Shown: positions 54,647 to 64,000, counted from the first letter of the stretch. The stretch is 64,000 bases of DNA from Azonexus hydrophilus (GCF_001956855.1 NZ_MTHD01000004.1:62001-126000); one strand, 5' to 3'. The notes: a model not told the origin generated them from the sequence alone. A program made the numbers and translations.

Positions 54647-55642
54647 TCAGGTTTGGCCTGCGCCAGCCGCTGCCCGGCGCAGGCGGTCGGCAACGGCGGT
54701 CCATTCGGCGCCGGTCGGCAGTGCCTCGACGACGATCAGGTCGACGCCGGCATGGTCCATGTCGCGCAACGCAGCGTAAAGTTCGTGGGCGTAGCCGACC
54801 GGGTCGGCCGGCAGCATCCGCCAGGCGTGCGGCATGCCGGCCTGCGGTGGCTGGTTGGGGCTGATCACGGCACACGTGCCACCGCGGTGGCGCTGGGCGT
54901 TGATGAAATCGAGCAGACGCTCGCCGGCAATCATCCGCAACGGCGTCGTCGGTGCGTAATGCGCGGCCAGCGAACCGGAAACGCGCGGTGCGCCGTCGCT
55001 GGTTTCAATCGCCGGCAGGCGGCCGAGTACGGCTTCCAGGTGCAGCGGCGAAATATGGCCGGGGCGCAGCACCACCGGTTCGCTGCGCGAGCAGTCGATG
55101 ATCGTCGATTCGATGCCGACCGCACAGGGGCCGCCGTCGAGGATCATCGGGATGGTGCTGCCGAGTTCTTCTGCGACATGCGCGGCGGTGGTCGGGCTGA
55201 TGCGGCCGAAGCGGTTGGCCGATGGCGCGGCGATGCCGGCACGCTTGCCCCGGACGGCGGCAAAACGGCGCAGCAGTTCGAGGGCGACCGGGTGTCCGGG
55301 CACGCGCAGGCCGACGGTATCCTGGCCGCCGGTTACGGTCGACGGCACCCAGGCCTGCTTTTTCAGGATCAGCGTCAGCGGACCGGGCCAGAAGGTTTCC
55401 ATCAGCTCCCAGGCAACCGCCGGAACATCTTCGGCCCATTCGTCTACGGCATCGTGGCCGGCGAGGTGAACGATCAGCGGATGATCGGCGGGGCGGCCCT
55501 TGGCGGCAAAGATTTTTGCCACCGCCGCCGGATTGGCCGCATCCGCCCCCAGCCCGTACACCGTCTCGGTCGGGATCGCGACCAGCTCACCGGCGACGAG
55601 CAGGTCGACGGCGCGCTGGTAATCGGCGTCCGCTGGCGTCAT
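54647..55642 (-). CDS. tsaC: L-threonylcarbamoyladenylate synthase (Sua5/YwlC type)
   Basis: Encodes 331 residues. The N-terminal YrdC domain (about 1-205) has the early motif AIPTETVYGLGADA, AAKGRPADHPLIVHL and PSANRFGRISPTTA, which bind ATP, bicarbonate and threonine; the C-terminal Sua5 domain (about 230-331) follows APRVSGSLAAHYAP. It makes threonylcarbamoyl-AMP, used by TsaBDE for the t6A37 modification of ANN-reading tRNAs. The extra Sua5 domain makes it the long form, not E. coli TsaC. The ATG overlaps the purK stop by one base; it is the last gene of the folD-purE-purK-tsaC run. Confidence 0.93.
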   Translation of the reverse strand: MTPADADYQRAVDLLVAGELVAIPTETVYGLGADAANPAAVAKIFAAKGRPADHPLIVHLAGHDAVDEWAEDVPAVAWELMETFWPGPLTLILKKQAWVPSTVTGGQDTVGLRVPGHPVALELLRRFAAVRGKRAGIAAPSANRFGRISPTTAAHVAEELGSTIPMILDGGPCAVGIESTIIDCSRSEPVVLRPGHISPLHLEAVLGRLPAIETSDGAPRVSGSLAAHYAPTTPLRMIAGERLLDFINAQRHRGGTCAVISPNQPPQAGMPHAWRMLPADPVGYAHELYAALRDMDHAGVDLIVVEALPTGAEWTAVADRLRRAAAGAGQT

Positions 55643-56802
55643 CAGTCCTTGATGCCAATGGCGGCACGGGCGGCGAGTGCCGTCTTCTGCACGGCTTCGG
55701 CGTTGTCGCCGATGACCGTGAAGTGGCCCATCTTGCGCCCCGGACGGGCGTGGTGCTTGCCGTAGAGGTGCAGCTTCAGGTTGGGAATGGCGTGCAACAC
55801 CGACCAGTCGGGTTCGCGGTAGGTATCGCCGGGTTTGCCATTTTCGTACCACAGGTCGCCGAGCAGATTGACCATCACCGACGCGGAGTGAGCGCGCGCT
55901 TCGCCCAGCGGCAAGCCGCACAGCGCCCGCACCTGCTGTTCGAACTGGTCGGTGACGCAGGCGTCGAGGGTGTAGTGACCGCTGTTGTGCGGCCGCGGCG
56001 CCATTTCGTTGACGATCAACCGGCCGCGGCTGACAAAGAATTCGACGCCCATGGTGCCGACGTAGCCGAGCTTTTCGGCAATGCGCGCGGCGATGTCTTC
56101 GGCGTCGCTGGTCAGGCAGCCGGTGGTCCGCGCCGGCACGATGGAGACATCGAGGATGCCGCGGGTGTGCTGGTTCTCGCCGGTCGGGAAGCAGGCGACC
56201 TTGCCCTGCAGGTCACGGGCGAGGACGACCGAGACTTCGTAATCGAGCGTCAGGCGCTGTTCGAGCACGCATTGCTCGCCGTTGAAATGGGCGAAAGCAG
56301 CAAGCGCTTCGTCACGGTTGTTCACCGTCGCCTGGCCCTTGCCGTCATAACCGAAGCGGGCAACCTTGAGGATTGCCGGGAACAGTTCGTTCGGCGCGGT
56401 TTTCAGGTCATTTTCGCTGTCGACCGCAATAAACGGCCCGTGCGGAAAACCGTTGTCGCGCAGGAAGGATTTCTCGCTGACACGATGCTGGCAGACCGCC
56501 ACCGCCGCCGCGTGCGGACGCACCGGCACGAATTTGGCGAGGTAATCGAGCGTCGCCGCCGGCACGTTCTCGAATTCGGTGGTGACTGCCGCGCAACCGG
56601 CAGCAAACTCGTCGAGAGCGGCGTAATCGCCGTAATCGACGCAGAAATGGCGCTCGGCGATCTGCCCGGCCGGGGAATTCCGGTCCGGGTCGAGGACCCA
56701 GACCTGGTAACCCAGTTCGTGCGCGGCACTGACGAAAAAGCGGCCAAGCTGGCCGCCGCCGAGCATGCCCAGCGTTGCGGGCGGGAGAATCATGGTGTTC
56801 AT
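55642..56802 (-). CDS. purK: N5-carboxyaminoimidazole ribonucleotide synthase
   Basis: Encodes 386 residues of the ATP-grasp PurK family. Landmarks: [20 protein letters not shown] at the N-terminus, [14 protein letters not shown], the ATP-grasp lysine region [14 protein letters not shown] and the Mg-binding [14 protein letters not shown] near residue 265. It converts AIR, ATP and bicarbonate to N5-CAIR in purine synthesis; PurE then rearranges the product. The ATG overlaps the purE stop (ATGA), and the stop overlaps the tsaC start, so expression is coupled. One YTGCGGTCGAC copy lies at 56419-56429. Confidence 0.97.
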   Translation of the reverse strand: MNTMILPPATLGMLGGGQLGRFFVSAAHELGYQVWVLDPDRNSPAGQIAERHFCVDYGDYAALDEFAAGCAAVTTEFENVPAATLDYLAKFVPVRPHAAAVAVCQHRVSEKSFLRDNGFPHGPFIAVDSENDLKTAPNELFPAILKVARFGYDGKGQATVNNRDEALAAFAHFNGEQCVLEQRLTLDYEVSVVLARDLQGKVACFPTGENQHTRGILDVSIVPARTTGCLTSDAEDIAARIAEKLGYVGTMGVEFFVSRGRLIVNEMAPRPHNSGHYTLDACVTDQFEQQVRALCGLPLGEARAHSASVMVNLLGDLWYENGKPGDTYREPDWSVLHAIPNLKLHLYGKHHARPGRKMGHFTVIGDNAEAVQKTALAARAAIGIKD

Positions 56803-57296
56803 GCTTCGGGCAGTTTCATCGCCAGGACCTTGTCGGTCTGCGCCTTGCGGAAGGCCTGCAGTTTCTCGTTCAGCGCCGGGTCTTCATTGGCCAGCATGGC
56901 AATGGCGAACAGCGCGGCGTTGGCGGCGCCGGCCTCGCCGATGGCGAAGGTGGCAACCGGGATGCCCTTGGGCATCTGCACGATGGAATGCAGCGAATCG
57001 ACGCCGGACAAGGCCTTCGATTGCACCGGCACGCCGAGCACCGGGACGATGGTCTTGGCGGCGAGCATGCCTGGCAGGTGGGCTGCACCGCCGGCACCGG
57101 CGATGATCGCCTTCAGACCACGCGGACCGGCAGTTTCGGCGTATTCGAACAGCAGGTCGGGCGTGCGGTGGGCGGAAACGACGCGGGCTTCGAAAGCAAC
57201 ACCGAAGTCCTTGAGCATGACGGCAGCGGCCTGCATGGTCGGCCAGTCGGAGTCGGAACCCATGACGATACCGACGGCAATCTTCTTTTCAGACAT
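56799..57296 (-). CDS. purE: N5-carboxyaminoimidazole ribonucleotide mutase
   Basis: Encodes 165 residues, the usual class I PurE length. Active-site stretches [31 protein letters not shown] and [16 protein letters not shown] are intact, including the catalytic histidine in SAHRTP. It moves the carboxyl of N5-CAIR to carbon 4 to give CAIR. Start and stop overlap the neighbouring folD and purK genes by one and four bases. Confidence 0.97.
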   Translation of the reverse strand: MSEKKIAVGIVMGSDSDWPTMQAAAVMLKDFGVAFEARVVSAHRTPDLLFEYAETAGPRGLKAIIAGAGGAAHLPGMLAAKTIVPVLGVPVQSKALSGVDSLHSIVQMPKGIPVATFAIGEAGAANAALFAIAMLANEDPALNEKLQAFRKAQTDKVLAMKLPEA

Positions 57297-58165
57297 CAGC
57301 GCAACCCAGCCTTTCTTTCAGCGGCCTCGATGGTATTGGCCAGCAGCATGGTGATGGTCATCGGGCCGACGCCGCCCGGTACCGGCGTGATCTGCCCGGC
57401 GACTTCGAGACAGCCGGCGTAATCGACGTCGCCGCACAGTTTGCCCGCATCTGGCCCATCTTGCAGACGGTTGATGCCGACGTCGATGACGACGGCGCCC
57501 GGCTTGATCATGTCACCGGTGACGAACTTCGGCTTGCCGACCGCGGCAACGACGATGTCGGCGCGGCTGGTGTGAAATTTCAGATCGCGGGTGCGCGAGT
57601 TGCAGACGGTGACGGTGGCACCGGCATTGATCAGCAGCAGCGCCATCGGCTTGCCGACGATGTTGGAGCGGCCGATGACGACGGCTTCCTTGCCGTTCAG
57701 ATCAACCTTGCCCTGCTCGAACATCTTCATGACGCCGTACGGCGTGCACGGAATGAACCGCGGATTGCCCTGGGCCAGCGCTCCGACGTTCTCGGCATGG
57801 AAGCCATCGACGTCCTTGTCGGCAGAAATGGCTTCGAGCACCTTCTCTTCGTCGAAGTGCTTCGGCAGCGGCAGTTGCACGAGAATGCCGTGAATCGCCG
57901 GGTCGGCGTTCAGCTCGGCAATCTTTTTCAGTACGGTTTCCTGGTCGACCGCAGCATCGTAAGTAATCTTCTCGGAATGCATGCCGATGGCCAGGCAGCC
58001 ATTGACCTTGTTCTTCACGTACACCTGGGAAGCCGGGTCCTCGCCAACCAGAATGACCACCAGACCGGGCTTGTGCCCTTTGGCCGTCAGGGTTTCCACG
58101 CGGGACTTGAAGCCTTGCCGGAGTTCTTCCGCCAGCGCCTTGCCGTCAATGATATGTGCCGTCAT
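57296..58165 (-). CDS. folD: Bifunctional methylenetetrahydrofolate dehydrogenase/cyclohydrolase
   Basis: Encodes 289 residues (E. coli FolD 288). Conserved regions are [20 protein letters not shown] with the catalytic lysine after [32 protein letters not shown] for NADP binding, and [13 protein letters not shown] near the end. It interconverts methylene- and formyl-THF, supplying the formyl donor for purine synthesis, which fits the purE-purK neighbours. The ATG at 58165 is preferred to a TTG 15 bases upstream. An intrinsic terminator for the upstream iorAB operon lies just before it, so folD probably starts its own transcript. Confidence 0.97.
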   Translation of the reverse strand: MTAHIIDGKALAEELRQGFKSRVETLTAKGHKPGLVVILVGEDPASQVYVKNKVNGCLAIGMHSEKITYDAAVDQETVLKKIAELNADPAIHGILVQLPLPKHFDEEKVLEAISADKDVDGFHAENVGALAQGNPRFIPCTPYGVMKMFEQGKVDLNGKEAVVIGRSNIVGKPMALLLINAGATVTVCNSRTRDLKFHTSRADIVVAAVGKPKFVTGDMIKPGAVVIDVGINRLQDGPDAGKLCGDVDYAGCLEVAGQITPVPGGVGPMTITMLLANTIEAAERKAGLR

Positions 58166-58180
58166 CGTCGTATCCGTCAA

Positions 58181-58214
58181 AAAGAAAAGGGGAAAGGCGA
58201 CTGCCTTTCCCTTT
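58181..58214 (-). terminator. Intrinsic terminator after iorB
   Basis: GGGAAAGGC (58190-58198) pairs with GCCTTTCCC (58203-58211) around GACT; extra A-T pairs continue on both sides past one bulged G. On the minus strand the stem is followed by a T-rich run (TTTTCTTT). It begins about 25 bases after the iorB stop. Confidence 0.75.
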
Positions 58215-58237
58215 GATTCGGCGCGGATTTTACCAGA

Positions 58238-58849
58238 TTACGCGAGCGCTGCTTCAGCCGCACCCACGGCCGCCCGTCCGGCCTCGAATGCCCGCCGGTT
58301 GAGCTCGACCAGTTTCTCGCCCTTGCGCGCGAAACGCTGAAGCACGCAGGCCAGCAGCGTTTCGGCACCAAACGGCAGATGATCGGCAATGGCGCCGAGC
58401 ATGACGGTATTGCCGAGGCGGATGTCGCCCAGCTCCTGGGCGATCGTCGTCGCGTCGAAGGCGACCACCTTGTTGCCGGATTTGCGGATTTCGGCCAGCG
58501 GGTCGTCGGGATAATCAAAGAGTCCGAGTTCGACCACCGGCGGCACCAGCCGGGCGGTGTTCATCAGCGTGATGCCGCCGCGCTTGAGCATGTGCTGCCA
58601 GCGCATCGCCTCGGCCGACTCGAAACCGAGCAGTACGTCGGCGGTGCCCGGGGTGATCTGCGGCGACAGCACTTTTTCCCCGAAACGCAGGTGCGACGAG
58701 ACGACGCCGCCGCGCTGGGCCATGCCGGCGACTTCGGTCTTCTTGGCGTCGTGCCCCAGCGCGATGGCGGCTTCGGCGAGGATTTCGGTGGCGGTCATGA
58801 CGCCCTGCCCGCCAATGCCGACGACGAGGATATTGGTCGTTGCACTCAT
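58238..58849 (-). CDS. iorB: Indolepyruvate ferredoxin oxidoreductase beta subunit
   Basis: Encodes 203 residues of the gamma-type pyruvate/2-oxoacid oxidoreductase domain. VGIGGQGVMTATEILAEAA at the N-terminus and the KKTEVAGMAQRGGVVSSHLRFG stretch are the CoA/2-oxoacid oxidoreductase gamma-domain signatures. With IorA it oxidatively decarboxylates aryl pyruvates (from Trp, Phe, Tyr) to aryl-acetyl-CoA, reducing ferredoxin. The ATG at 58849 overlaps the iorA stop (ATGA); the longer frame upstream is shadow sequence of iorA. Confidence 0.94.
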   Translation of the reverse strand: MSATTNILVVGIGGQGVMTATEILAEAAIALGHDAKKTEVAGMAQRGGVVSSHLRFGEKVLSPQITPGTADVLLGFESAEAMRWQHMLKRGGITLMNTARLVPPVVELGLFDYPDDPLAEIRKSGNKVVAFDATTIAQELGDIRLGNTVMLGAIADHLPFGAETLLACVLQRFARKGEKLVELNRRAFEAGRAAVGAAEAALA

Positions 58850-60732
58850 GCTGAACAGCCTCCCTTGATGAACTGCAGCGGCGCAGTCGGCACGTGATGG
58901 ACGATCGCCTTCGGCGCGCAGGGCTGGACGCACAGGCCGCAGCCGGTGCACACCGAAGTCTCGATGCGGACGAAGGCGAGATCGACTTCCTTGCCGCTCG
59001 GTTTCACTTCCTTGCCACGCCGCGTCACGTGAATGGCCGGGCAGCCGACGTCGATGCAGTTGCCGCAACCGGTGCACTTGTCGTCGATTACCTCGAACGG
59101 TTTCAGCTTGTGATAATCCTTGATCAGCACACAGGGCTGGTCGGTGATGATCACCGACACGTCGGGCACTTTCACTTCCTCGCGGATGGTCTTGAACAGC
59201 ACCGGCAATTCGTAGGGATTGACGACGTGGATGCGCTCGTCCTTGACGCCCAGCGCCGACACCAGCTTGGCGAAGTCGATGCGCGGCGCTTCGTCGCCAT
59301 GGATGTCGCGGCCGTTGCCCGGGTTGTCCTGGCCGCCGGTCATGCCGACGGCGCGGTTGTCGAGCAGCAGGACGGTGACGTTGCCCTTGTTGTATACCAT
59401 GTCGAGCAGGCCCTGCATGCCCATGTGCAGGAAAGTCGAATCGCCGATCACGGCGACCACGCGCTTGTCCTTGTCGGCCTCGCCGCGGCCTTTATCCATG
59501 CCCAGCGCGATGCCCATCGACGCGCCCATCGACACGCAGGTGTCGAGCGCGTTCCACGGATGCCCGGCGCCCAGCGTGTAGCAGCCGATGTCGCCGGAGA
59601 TGTTGAGGTTGCGCACCTGCGACAACGTGTAATAAACGCCGAGGTGCGGGCAGGCGACGCACATCGTCGGCGGCCGCGGGAACACCGGCAATGCTGCGGT
59701 CAACGGTCCGGCAACGGCATTTTCCGGCAATGCTTCACCGAGCAGTCGGGCAATCGCCGGCTTCAGCACATTCGGCGCCAGTTCGCCCTGCAGCGGCAGG
59801 ATTTCCTTGCCGATGACCGCCAGCCCCTGCGCCTTCAGTTCGGTCTCGACCAGCGGTTCGACTTCCTCGACGATGACCACCTGGTCAACCAGTGCAGCCA
59901 GTTCGCGGCACTTGGCGAACGGAAGCGGATGCGAAAAGCCGAGCTTGAGCACCGGCGCGTCCGGGAAGGATTCCTTGACGTGCATGTAGGCCGGGCCGGA
60001 GGTGATGAAACCGACACGGCGGTCGCTGCCCGGCTCGATGCAGTTCAGCGGCGAACTCTCCGCCACCACCCGCAGATCGCGCTCGCGCTGGAACATCAGC
60101 GGAATGCGCTTGCCGGCATTGCCCGGTACCATGACGAAGCGCGACGGATCTTTCTTGAAGCCAAGGCCCGTATGAGCCACGCGCTCGCCGACGGTGACCA
60201 GCGACTTGACGTGGTTGATGCGCGTCGTCATGCGCAGGATCACCGGCACTTGGAACTGCTCGGACAAGGCAAAGGCGTCGAGCGTCATCGCGTAGGCTTC
60301 CTGCGAATCCGCCGGCTCGAATACCGGCACATGCGCGAAACGCCCCCAGTAGCGCGAGTCCTGCTCGTTCTGCGACGACGACAGGCCGACGTCGTCGGCA
60401 ATGGCGATCACCAGGCCGCCGCTGACACCGGTCAGCGTCAGCGTCATCAGCGCATCGGAGGCGACATTCATGCCGACATGCTTCATGCAGCAGAACGCCC
60501 GCGAGCCGGCATAGGCGGCGCCGATGGCGACTTCCAGCGAGACCTTCTCGTTGACCGACCACTCGGCATACAGATCCGGGTAGGTGGCGATTTCTTCCAG
60601 CATCTCGGTGGACGGGGTACCGGGGTAGGCGGCGGCAACCTTGACGCCGGCCTCCCATACGGCCCGGGCGACGGCTTCGTTGCCGGACAAGAGAAGCCGG
60701 CTGGCGGCCGGGGCGGGCATGACTGCAGCCAT
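58846..60732 (-). CDS. iorA: Indolepyruvate ferredoxin oxidoreductase alpha subunit
   Basis: Encodes 628 residues. The pyrimidine-binding domain opens with LLSGNEAVARAVWEAGVKVA and AAYPGTPSTEM; the TPP-binding domain has GDSTFLHMGMQGLLDMVYNK (about 430-450); the C-terminus carries two ferredoxin clusters, CTGCGNCIDVGCP (the last spacing is four residues) and CTGCGLCVQPCAPKA. It oxidises aryl pyruvates with IorB. In an anaerobic-capable betaproteobacterium it may serve aromatic amino-acid breakdown. AGGAG lies six bases before the ATG. It is divergent from the pyruvate dehydrogenase operon. Confidence 0.96.
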   Translation of the reverse strand: MAAVMPAPAASRLLLSGNEAVARAVWEAGVKVAAAYPGTPSTEMLEEIATYPDLYAEWSVNEKVSLEVAIGAAYAGSRAFCCMKHVGMNVASDALMTLTLTGVSGGLVIAIADDVGLSSSQNEQDSRYWGRFAHVPVFEPADSQEAYAMTLDAFALSEQFQVPVILRMTTRINHVKSLVTVGERVAHTGLGFKKDPSRFVMVPGNAGKRIPLMFQRERDLRVVAESSPLNCIEPGSDRRVGFITSGPAYMHVKESFPDAPVLKLGFSHPLPFAKCRELAALVDQVVIVEEVEPLVETELKAQGLAVIGKEILPLQGELAPNVLKPAIARLLGEALPENAVAGPLTAALPVFPRPPTMCVACPHLGVYYTLSQVRNLNISGDIGCYTLGAGHPWNALDTCVSMGASMGIALGMDKGRGEADKDKRVVAVIGDSTFLHMGMQGLLDMVYNKGNVTVLLLDNRAVGMTGGQDNPGNGRDIHGDEAPRIDFAKLVSALGVKDERIHVVNPYELPVLFKTIREEVKVPDVSVIITDQPCVLIKDYHKLKPFEVIDDKCTGCGNCIDVGCPAIHVTRRGKEVKPSGKEVDLAFVRIETSVCTGCGLCVQPCAPKAIVHHVPTAPLQFIKGGCSA

Positions 60733-60764
60733 GAATGCTCCTGATAGCGAATGCGGAACCCGTA

Positions 60765-60770
60765 ATTATA
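60765..60770 (-). promoter_or_regulatory. -10 hexamer for iorA
   Basis: A perfect TATAAT is found on the minus strand about 33 bases before the iorA ATG. No matching -35 is visible at normal spacing, suggesting that an activator is needed. Confidence 0.4.
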
Positions 60771-60873
60771 GAAACGCCGCAACAAGGCAATTTGATACAG
60801 CGCAAGTCATTGCGGATTTGTTTTTGTTTCACATTCGACGCGCAAATTTTTCAATCATCGGCCATTCAAATTA

Positions 60874-60902
60874 TTGCACGATGCGAATTTTGTTTTTACA
60901 AT
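60874..60902 (+). promoter_or_regulatory. Sigma-70 promoter of the aceE operon
   Basis: TTGCAC (60874-60879) and TACAAT (60897-60902) are 17 bases apart, giving a leader of about 100 bases before aceE. A very A/T-rich stretch upstream (60814-60873) could act as an UP element; an imperfect repeat of TGCG-A/T-rich sequence at 60811 and 60882 is noted. Confidence 0.6.
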
Positions 60903-61011
60903 GCGGAAAGAACACTAGGTGTAAACACGGGGTGTGATCCTCCGTGCAAAGCGTTAAAGTTGTCCTGCTCAACCGGCAAGACAGAATGAAAACCAACGTA
61001 GGAGACAAACC

Positions 61012-63678
61012 ATGGCCGACCAGCCGAACGCCCTGCCCGACACGGACCCGCAGGAAACAAAGGAATGGACCGACGCGCTTGAAGGCGTCATCAGCAACGA
61101 AGGGCCGCAACGAGCCCACTACCTGATCGAGACGCTGATCGGTCAGGCCCGCGAAGACGGCATCGACATCCCGTACTCCGCCAATACCGAATACATCAAC
61201 ACCATCCCCGCCGCCCAGCAGCCCAAGTACCCGGGCAATCCGGACATGGAAATCAAGATCCATTCCTACATCCGCTGGAACGCCATGGCCATGGTCGTGC
61301 GCGCCAACAAGGACACCAACGTCGGCGGCCACATCGCTTCCTTCGCTTCGGCTGCCGCGCTGTACGACGTCGGCTTCTCGCATTTCTGGCGCAGCATCAA
61401 CGATCCGTCCGGCGGCGACCTGATCTTCTTCCAGGGCCACTCGGTACCGGGCGTCTATTCGCGCGCCTTCATGCTCGGTCGCCTGACCGAGGAACAGATG
61501 GACAACTTCCGCCAGGAAACCGACGGCAAGGGCATCTCGTCCTACCCGCATCCGTGGCTGATGCCGGACTTCTGGCAGTTCCCGACCGTCTCCATGGGCC
61601 TCGGCCCGATCCAGGCCATCTACCAGGCCCGCTTCATGAAGTACCTCGACTCGCGCGGCCTGGCCAAGGCCGGTGATCGCAAGGTCTGGGCCTTCCTCGG
61701 CGACGGCGAGACCGACGAAGTTGAATCGCTCGGCGCCATCGGCATGGCCGGGCGGGAAAAGCTCGACAACCTGATCTTCGTCATCAACTGCAACCTGCAG
61801 CGCCTCGATGGCCCGGTGCGCGGCAACGGCAAGATCATCCAGGAACTCGAATCCGAATTCCGCGGCGCCGGCTGGAACGTCATCAAGCTGATCTGGGGCA
61901 CCCACTGGGATGCGCTGTTCAACCGCGACAAGAAGGGCATCCTCAAGAAGCGCATGATGGAACTGTGCGACGGTGAGTACCAGACCTTCAAGGCCAAGAA
62001 TGGCGCCTACGTCCGCGAGCATTTCTTCAACACGCCGGAACTGCGTGAACTGATTGCTGACTGGACCGACGACGATGTCTGGAACCTGAACCGCGGCGGC
62101 CACGACATCTTCAAGATCTTCGCCGCCTACAACGCCGCCGTGACCCACAAGGGCGCCCCGACGCTGATCCTGGCTAAGACCATCAAGGGCTTCGGCATGG
62201 GCCAGGCCGGCGAGGCAATGAACATTTCCCACCAGCAGAAGAAGATGGACAAGGAGCAGATCGCCCGCTTCCGCGACCGCTTCGGCCTGCCGGTGCCGGA
62301 CGACAAGCTCGAAGAACTGCCCTACCTGACCTTCGCACCGGAATCGGAAGAATACAAGTACATGCAGGCGCGCCGTGCCGCGCTCGGCGGTTACCTGCCG
62401 CAGCGCCGGCGCAAGGCCGAGCCGCTGGCGATCCCGTCGCTCGACAGCTTTGCCGCACTGCTCAAGGCATCCGGCGAAGGCCGCGAACTGTCCACGACGA
62501 TGGCCATCGTCCGCATCATGAACATGCTGCTGAAGGACAAGAACGTCGGCAAGAACGTCGTGCCAATCGTGCCGGACGAGTCTCGCACCTTCGGCATGGA
62601 AGGCATGTTCCGCTCGGTCGGCATCTGGAACCAGCAAGGCCAGAACTACGTGCCGGAAGACCACGACCAGCTGATGTTCTACAAGGAATCGAAGACCGGC
62701 CAGGTGCTGCAGGAAGGCATCAACGAGTCGGGCGCGATGAGCGACTGGATCGCCGCCGCCACGTCGTACTCGGTGCATAACGTCCAGACCATTCCGTTCT
62801 ACATCTGCTACTCGATGTTCGGCATGCAGCGCGTCCTCGACCTGTGCTGGGCGGCTGGCGACCAGCGCGCCCGCGGCTTCCTGATCGGCGGGACCGCCGG
62901 CCGTACGACGCTGAACGGCGAAGGCCTGCAGCACGAAGACGGCCACAGCCTGATCCTGTCCAACCTGATCCCGAACTGCATCTCCTACGATCCGACCTTC
63001 CAGTACGAAGTCGCCGTCATCGCCCAGGACGGCATGCGCCGGATGTTCCAGGAACAGGAAGACGTCTTCTATTACCTGACGGTGATGAACGAAAACTACG
63101 AGCACCCGGAAATGCCGGTCGGTTCGGAAGCCGACATCATCAAGGGCATGTACTCGTTCAGGAAGGGCGCCGACGCCACCGGTCCGCGCGTGCAACTGCT
63201 CGGCTCCGGCACCATCTTCCGCGAAGTCATCGCCGCCGCCGACCTGCTCAAGCAGGACTGGGGCGTCGAGTCCGACCTGTGGGGTTGCAGCAGCATGAAC
63301 GAACTGGCGCGCAACGGTATCGACACCCAGCGCTGGAACATGCTGCATCCGCTGGAAGAACCGAAACTGTCGCACGTCGAACAGAAACTGGCTGGAGCCA
63401 AGGGCCCGGTCATCGCTTCGACCGACTACATCAAGCTGTTCTCCGAGCAGATCCGTCCCTTCGTCAAGGCGCCGTACGTGACGCTGGGCACCGATGGTTT
63501 TGGCCGCTCCGACACCCGCGAGAAGCTGCGTCATTTCTTCGAAGTCGATCGTCACTGGGTGACGCTGGCTGCCCTCAAGGCACTGGCCGACAACGGCGAA
63601 ATCAAGCGCGAAGTCGTCGCCGCCGCCCTGGTCAAGTACAACCTTGACCCGAACAAACCCAACCCGATGTCGGTTTAA
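61012..63678 (+). CDS. aceE: Pyruvate dehydrogenase E1 component (homodimeric)
   Basis: Encodes 888 residues, as for E. coli AceE (887). Landmarks: the N-terminal region with YINTIPAAQQPKYPGNPDME, HFWRSINDPSGGDLIFFQGH, the TPP-binding GDGETDEVESLGAIGMAGRE followed by NLIFVINCNLQRLDGPVRGN, and the C-terminal domain with ATSYSVHNVQTIPFYICYSM. It decarboxylates pyruvate and passes the acetyl group to the lipoyl of AceF. GTAGGAGACAAACC before the ATG is a good ribosome-binding site. aceF follows after 14 bases. Confidence 0.98.
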   Translation: MADQPNALPDTDPQETKEWTDALEGVISNEGPQRAHYLIETLIGQAREDGIDIPYSANTEYINTIPAAQQPKYPGNPDMEIKIHSYIRWNAMAMVVRANKDTNVGGHIASFASAAALYDVGFSHFWRSINDPSGGDLIFFQGHSVPGVYSRAFMLGRLTEEQMDNFRQETDGKGISSYPHPWLMPDFWQFPTVSMGLGPIQAIYQARFMKYLDSRGLAKAGDRKVWAFLGDGETDEVESLGAIGMAGREKLDNLIFVINCNLQRLDGPVRGNGKIIQELESEFRGAGWNVIKLIWGTHWDALFNRDKKGILKKRMMELCDGEYQTFKAKNGAYVREHFFNTPELRELIADWTDDDVWNLNRGGHDIFKIFAAYNAAVTHKGAPTLILAKTIKGFGMGQAGEAMNISHQQKKMDKEQIARFRDRFGLPVPDDKLEELPYLTFAPESEEYKYMQARRAALGGYLPQRRRKAEPLAIPSLDSFAALLKASGEGRELSTTMAIVRIMNMLLKDKNVGKNVVPIVPDESRTFGMEGMFRSVGIWNQQGQNYVPEDHDQLMFYKESKTGQVLQEGINESGAMSDWIAAATSYSVHNVQTIPFYICYSMFGMQRVLDLCWAAGDQRARGFLIGGTAGRTTLNGEGLQHEDGHSLILSNLIPNCISYDPTFQYEVAVIAQDGMRRMFQEQEDVFYYLTVMNENYEHPEMPVGSEADIIKGMYSFRKGADATGPRVQLLGSGTIFREVIAAADLLKQDWGVESDLWGCSSMNELARNGIDTQRWNMLHPLEEPKLSHVEQKLAGAKGPVIASTDYIKLFSEQIRPFVKAPYVTLGTDGFGRSDTREKLRHFFEVDRHWVTLAALKALADNGEIKREVVAAALVKYNLDPNKPNPMSV

Positions 63679-63692
63679 CAGGGAGAGACAAC

Positions 63693-64000
63693 ATGAGCCA
63701 GATCATTGAAGTCAAAGTCCCGGACATTGGCGATTTCGACAGCGTTCCGGTCATCGACCTGTTCGTGAAGGTCGGCGACAGCATCAAGGTCGACGACGCG
63801 ATTGCCACCCTCGAATCCGACAAGGCGACGATGGACGTACCGTCCACTGTCGCCGGCGTCGTCAAGGAAGTTTTGGTGCAGGTCGGTTCCAAGGTCAGCG
63901 AAGGTGTCGTGCTGATCAAGGTCGAAGCCGGCGCAGCCGCCGCTGCGCCAGCACCGCAAGCTGCAGCCCCGGCGCCCGCCCCCGCTCCCGCTGCCGTCGC
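63693..64000 (+). CDS. aceF: Dihydrolipoamide acetyltransferase (E2), 5' part, cut by window end
   Basis: Only the first 102 or so codons are in the window; the frame is open to the last base. Residues 1-78 form a lipoyl domain (EVKVPDIGDFDSVPVIDLFV, with the lipoylated K44 in ESDKATMDVPS), followed by an Ala/Pro-rich flexible linker. GGGAGA lies before the ATG. It is the second gene of the pyruvate dehydrogenase operon. Whether further lipoyl domains follow, as in many proteobacterial E2 proteins, cannot be seen. Confidence 0.96.
   Translation, partial: MSQIIEVKVPDIGDFDSVPVIDLFVKVGDSIKVDDAIATLESDKATMDVPSTVAGVVKEVLVQVGSKVSEGVVLIKVEAGAAAAAPAPQAAAPAPAPAPAAV

Overview
The window looks like the chromosome of a betaproteobacterium of the order Rhodocyclales (Dechloromonas/Azonexus-like). 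This rests on high GC (by eye roughly 64%), tightly packed and translationally coupled genes, and typical content: a SpecificRecomb-tamA-tamB operon, a betaproteobacterial OmpA with the WRTGYWTPA motif, homodimeric AceE, IorAB, and many c-di-GMP, chemotaxis and hybrid-kinase signalling proteins. No phage, insertion sequence, CRISPR array or rRNA is seen. One tRNA gene, tRNA-Ala(CGC), is present.

Region 1 (1-12.8 kb) looks like an inorganic-carbon/ion transport locus. An AT-rich left edge with DnaA-box-like sites is followed by a small membrane protein, a ribbon-helix-helix regulator, a SulP anion transporter with a clear promoter overlapped by phased repeats, and a PhnA-like zinc protein. Convergent to these is a five-gene, fully overlapping operon: a NuoM-like protein, DabA (DUF2309), DabB (NuoL-like), a second Nuo-like protein and another NuoM-like protein, followed by a 64-aa Cys4 protein. 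This is an expanded form of the two-gene DabAB CO2-hydrating transporter, with four antiporter-like membrane subunits. A HTH-receiver response regulator is divergent from it and may control it.

Region 2 (12.8-35.6 kb) holds a soluble chemoreceptor, dnaE, a BenE-type transporter, a crotonase lacking its catalytic glutamates, a GGDEF-EAL protein with a periplasmic c-heme motif, a sialidase-like/membrane protein pair, a double-receiver protein with one degenerate receiver, a LysR regulator, a hybrid histidine kinase coupled to a lone sugar-binding lipoprotein (TorT/TorS-like arrangement), an AddB-like nuclease, a type Vd patatin autotransporter and an OmpA protein.

Region 3 (35.7-54.3 kb) holds SpecificRecomb-tamA-tamB; then, convergent, an RND pump with adaptor and a coupled cation/proton antiporter; a propionate-type CoA-transferase with a CBS-domain protein; a DUF2062 protein; and a second hybrid kinase. 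Region 4 (54.5-64 kb) holds tRNA-Ala, the folD-purE-purK-tsaC operon, iorAB and the start of the pyruvate dehydrogenase operon (aceE, aceF cut by the window edge).

Across all regions an 11-base motif, YTGCGGTCRAC, occurs 23 times on both strands, almost always inside genes and often using codons these genes otherwise avoid. Its density and lack of strand bias resemble a DNA-uptake-type signal.
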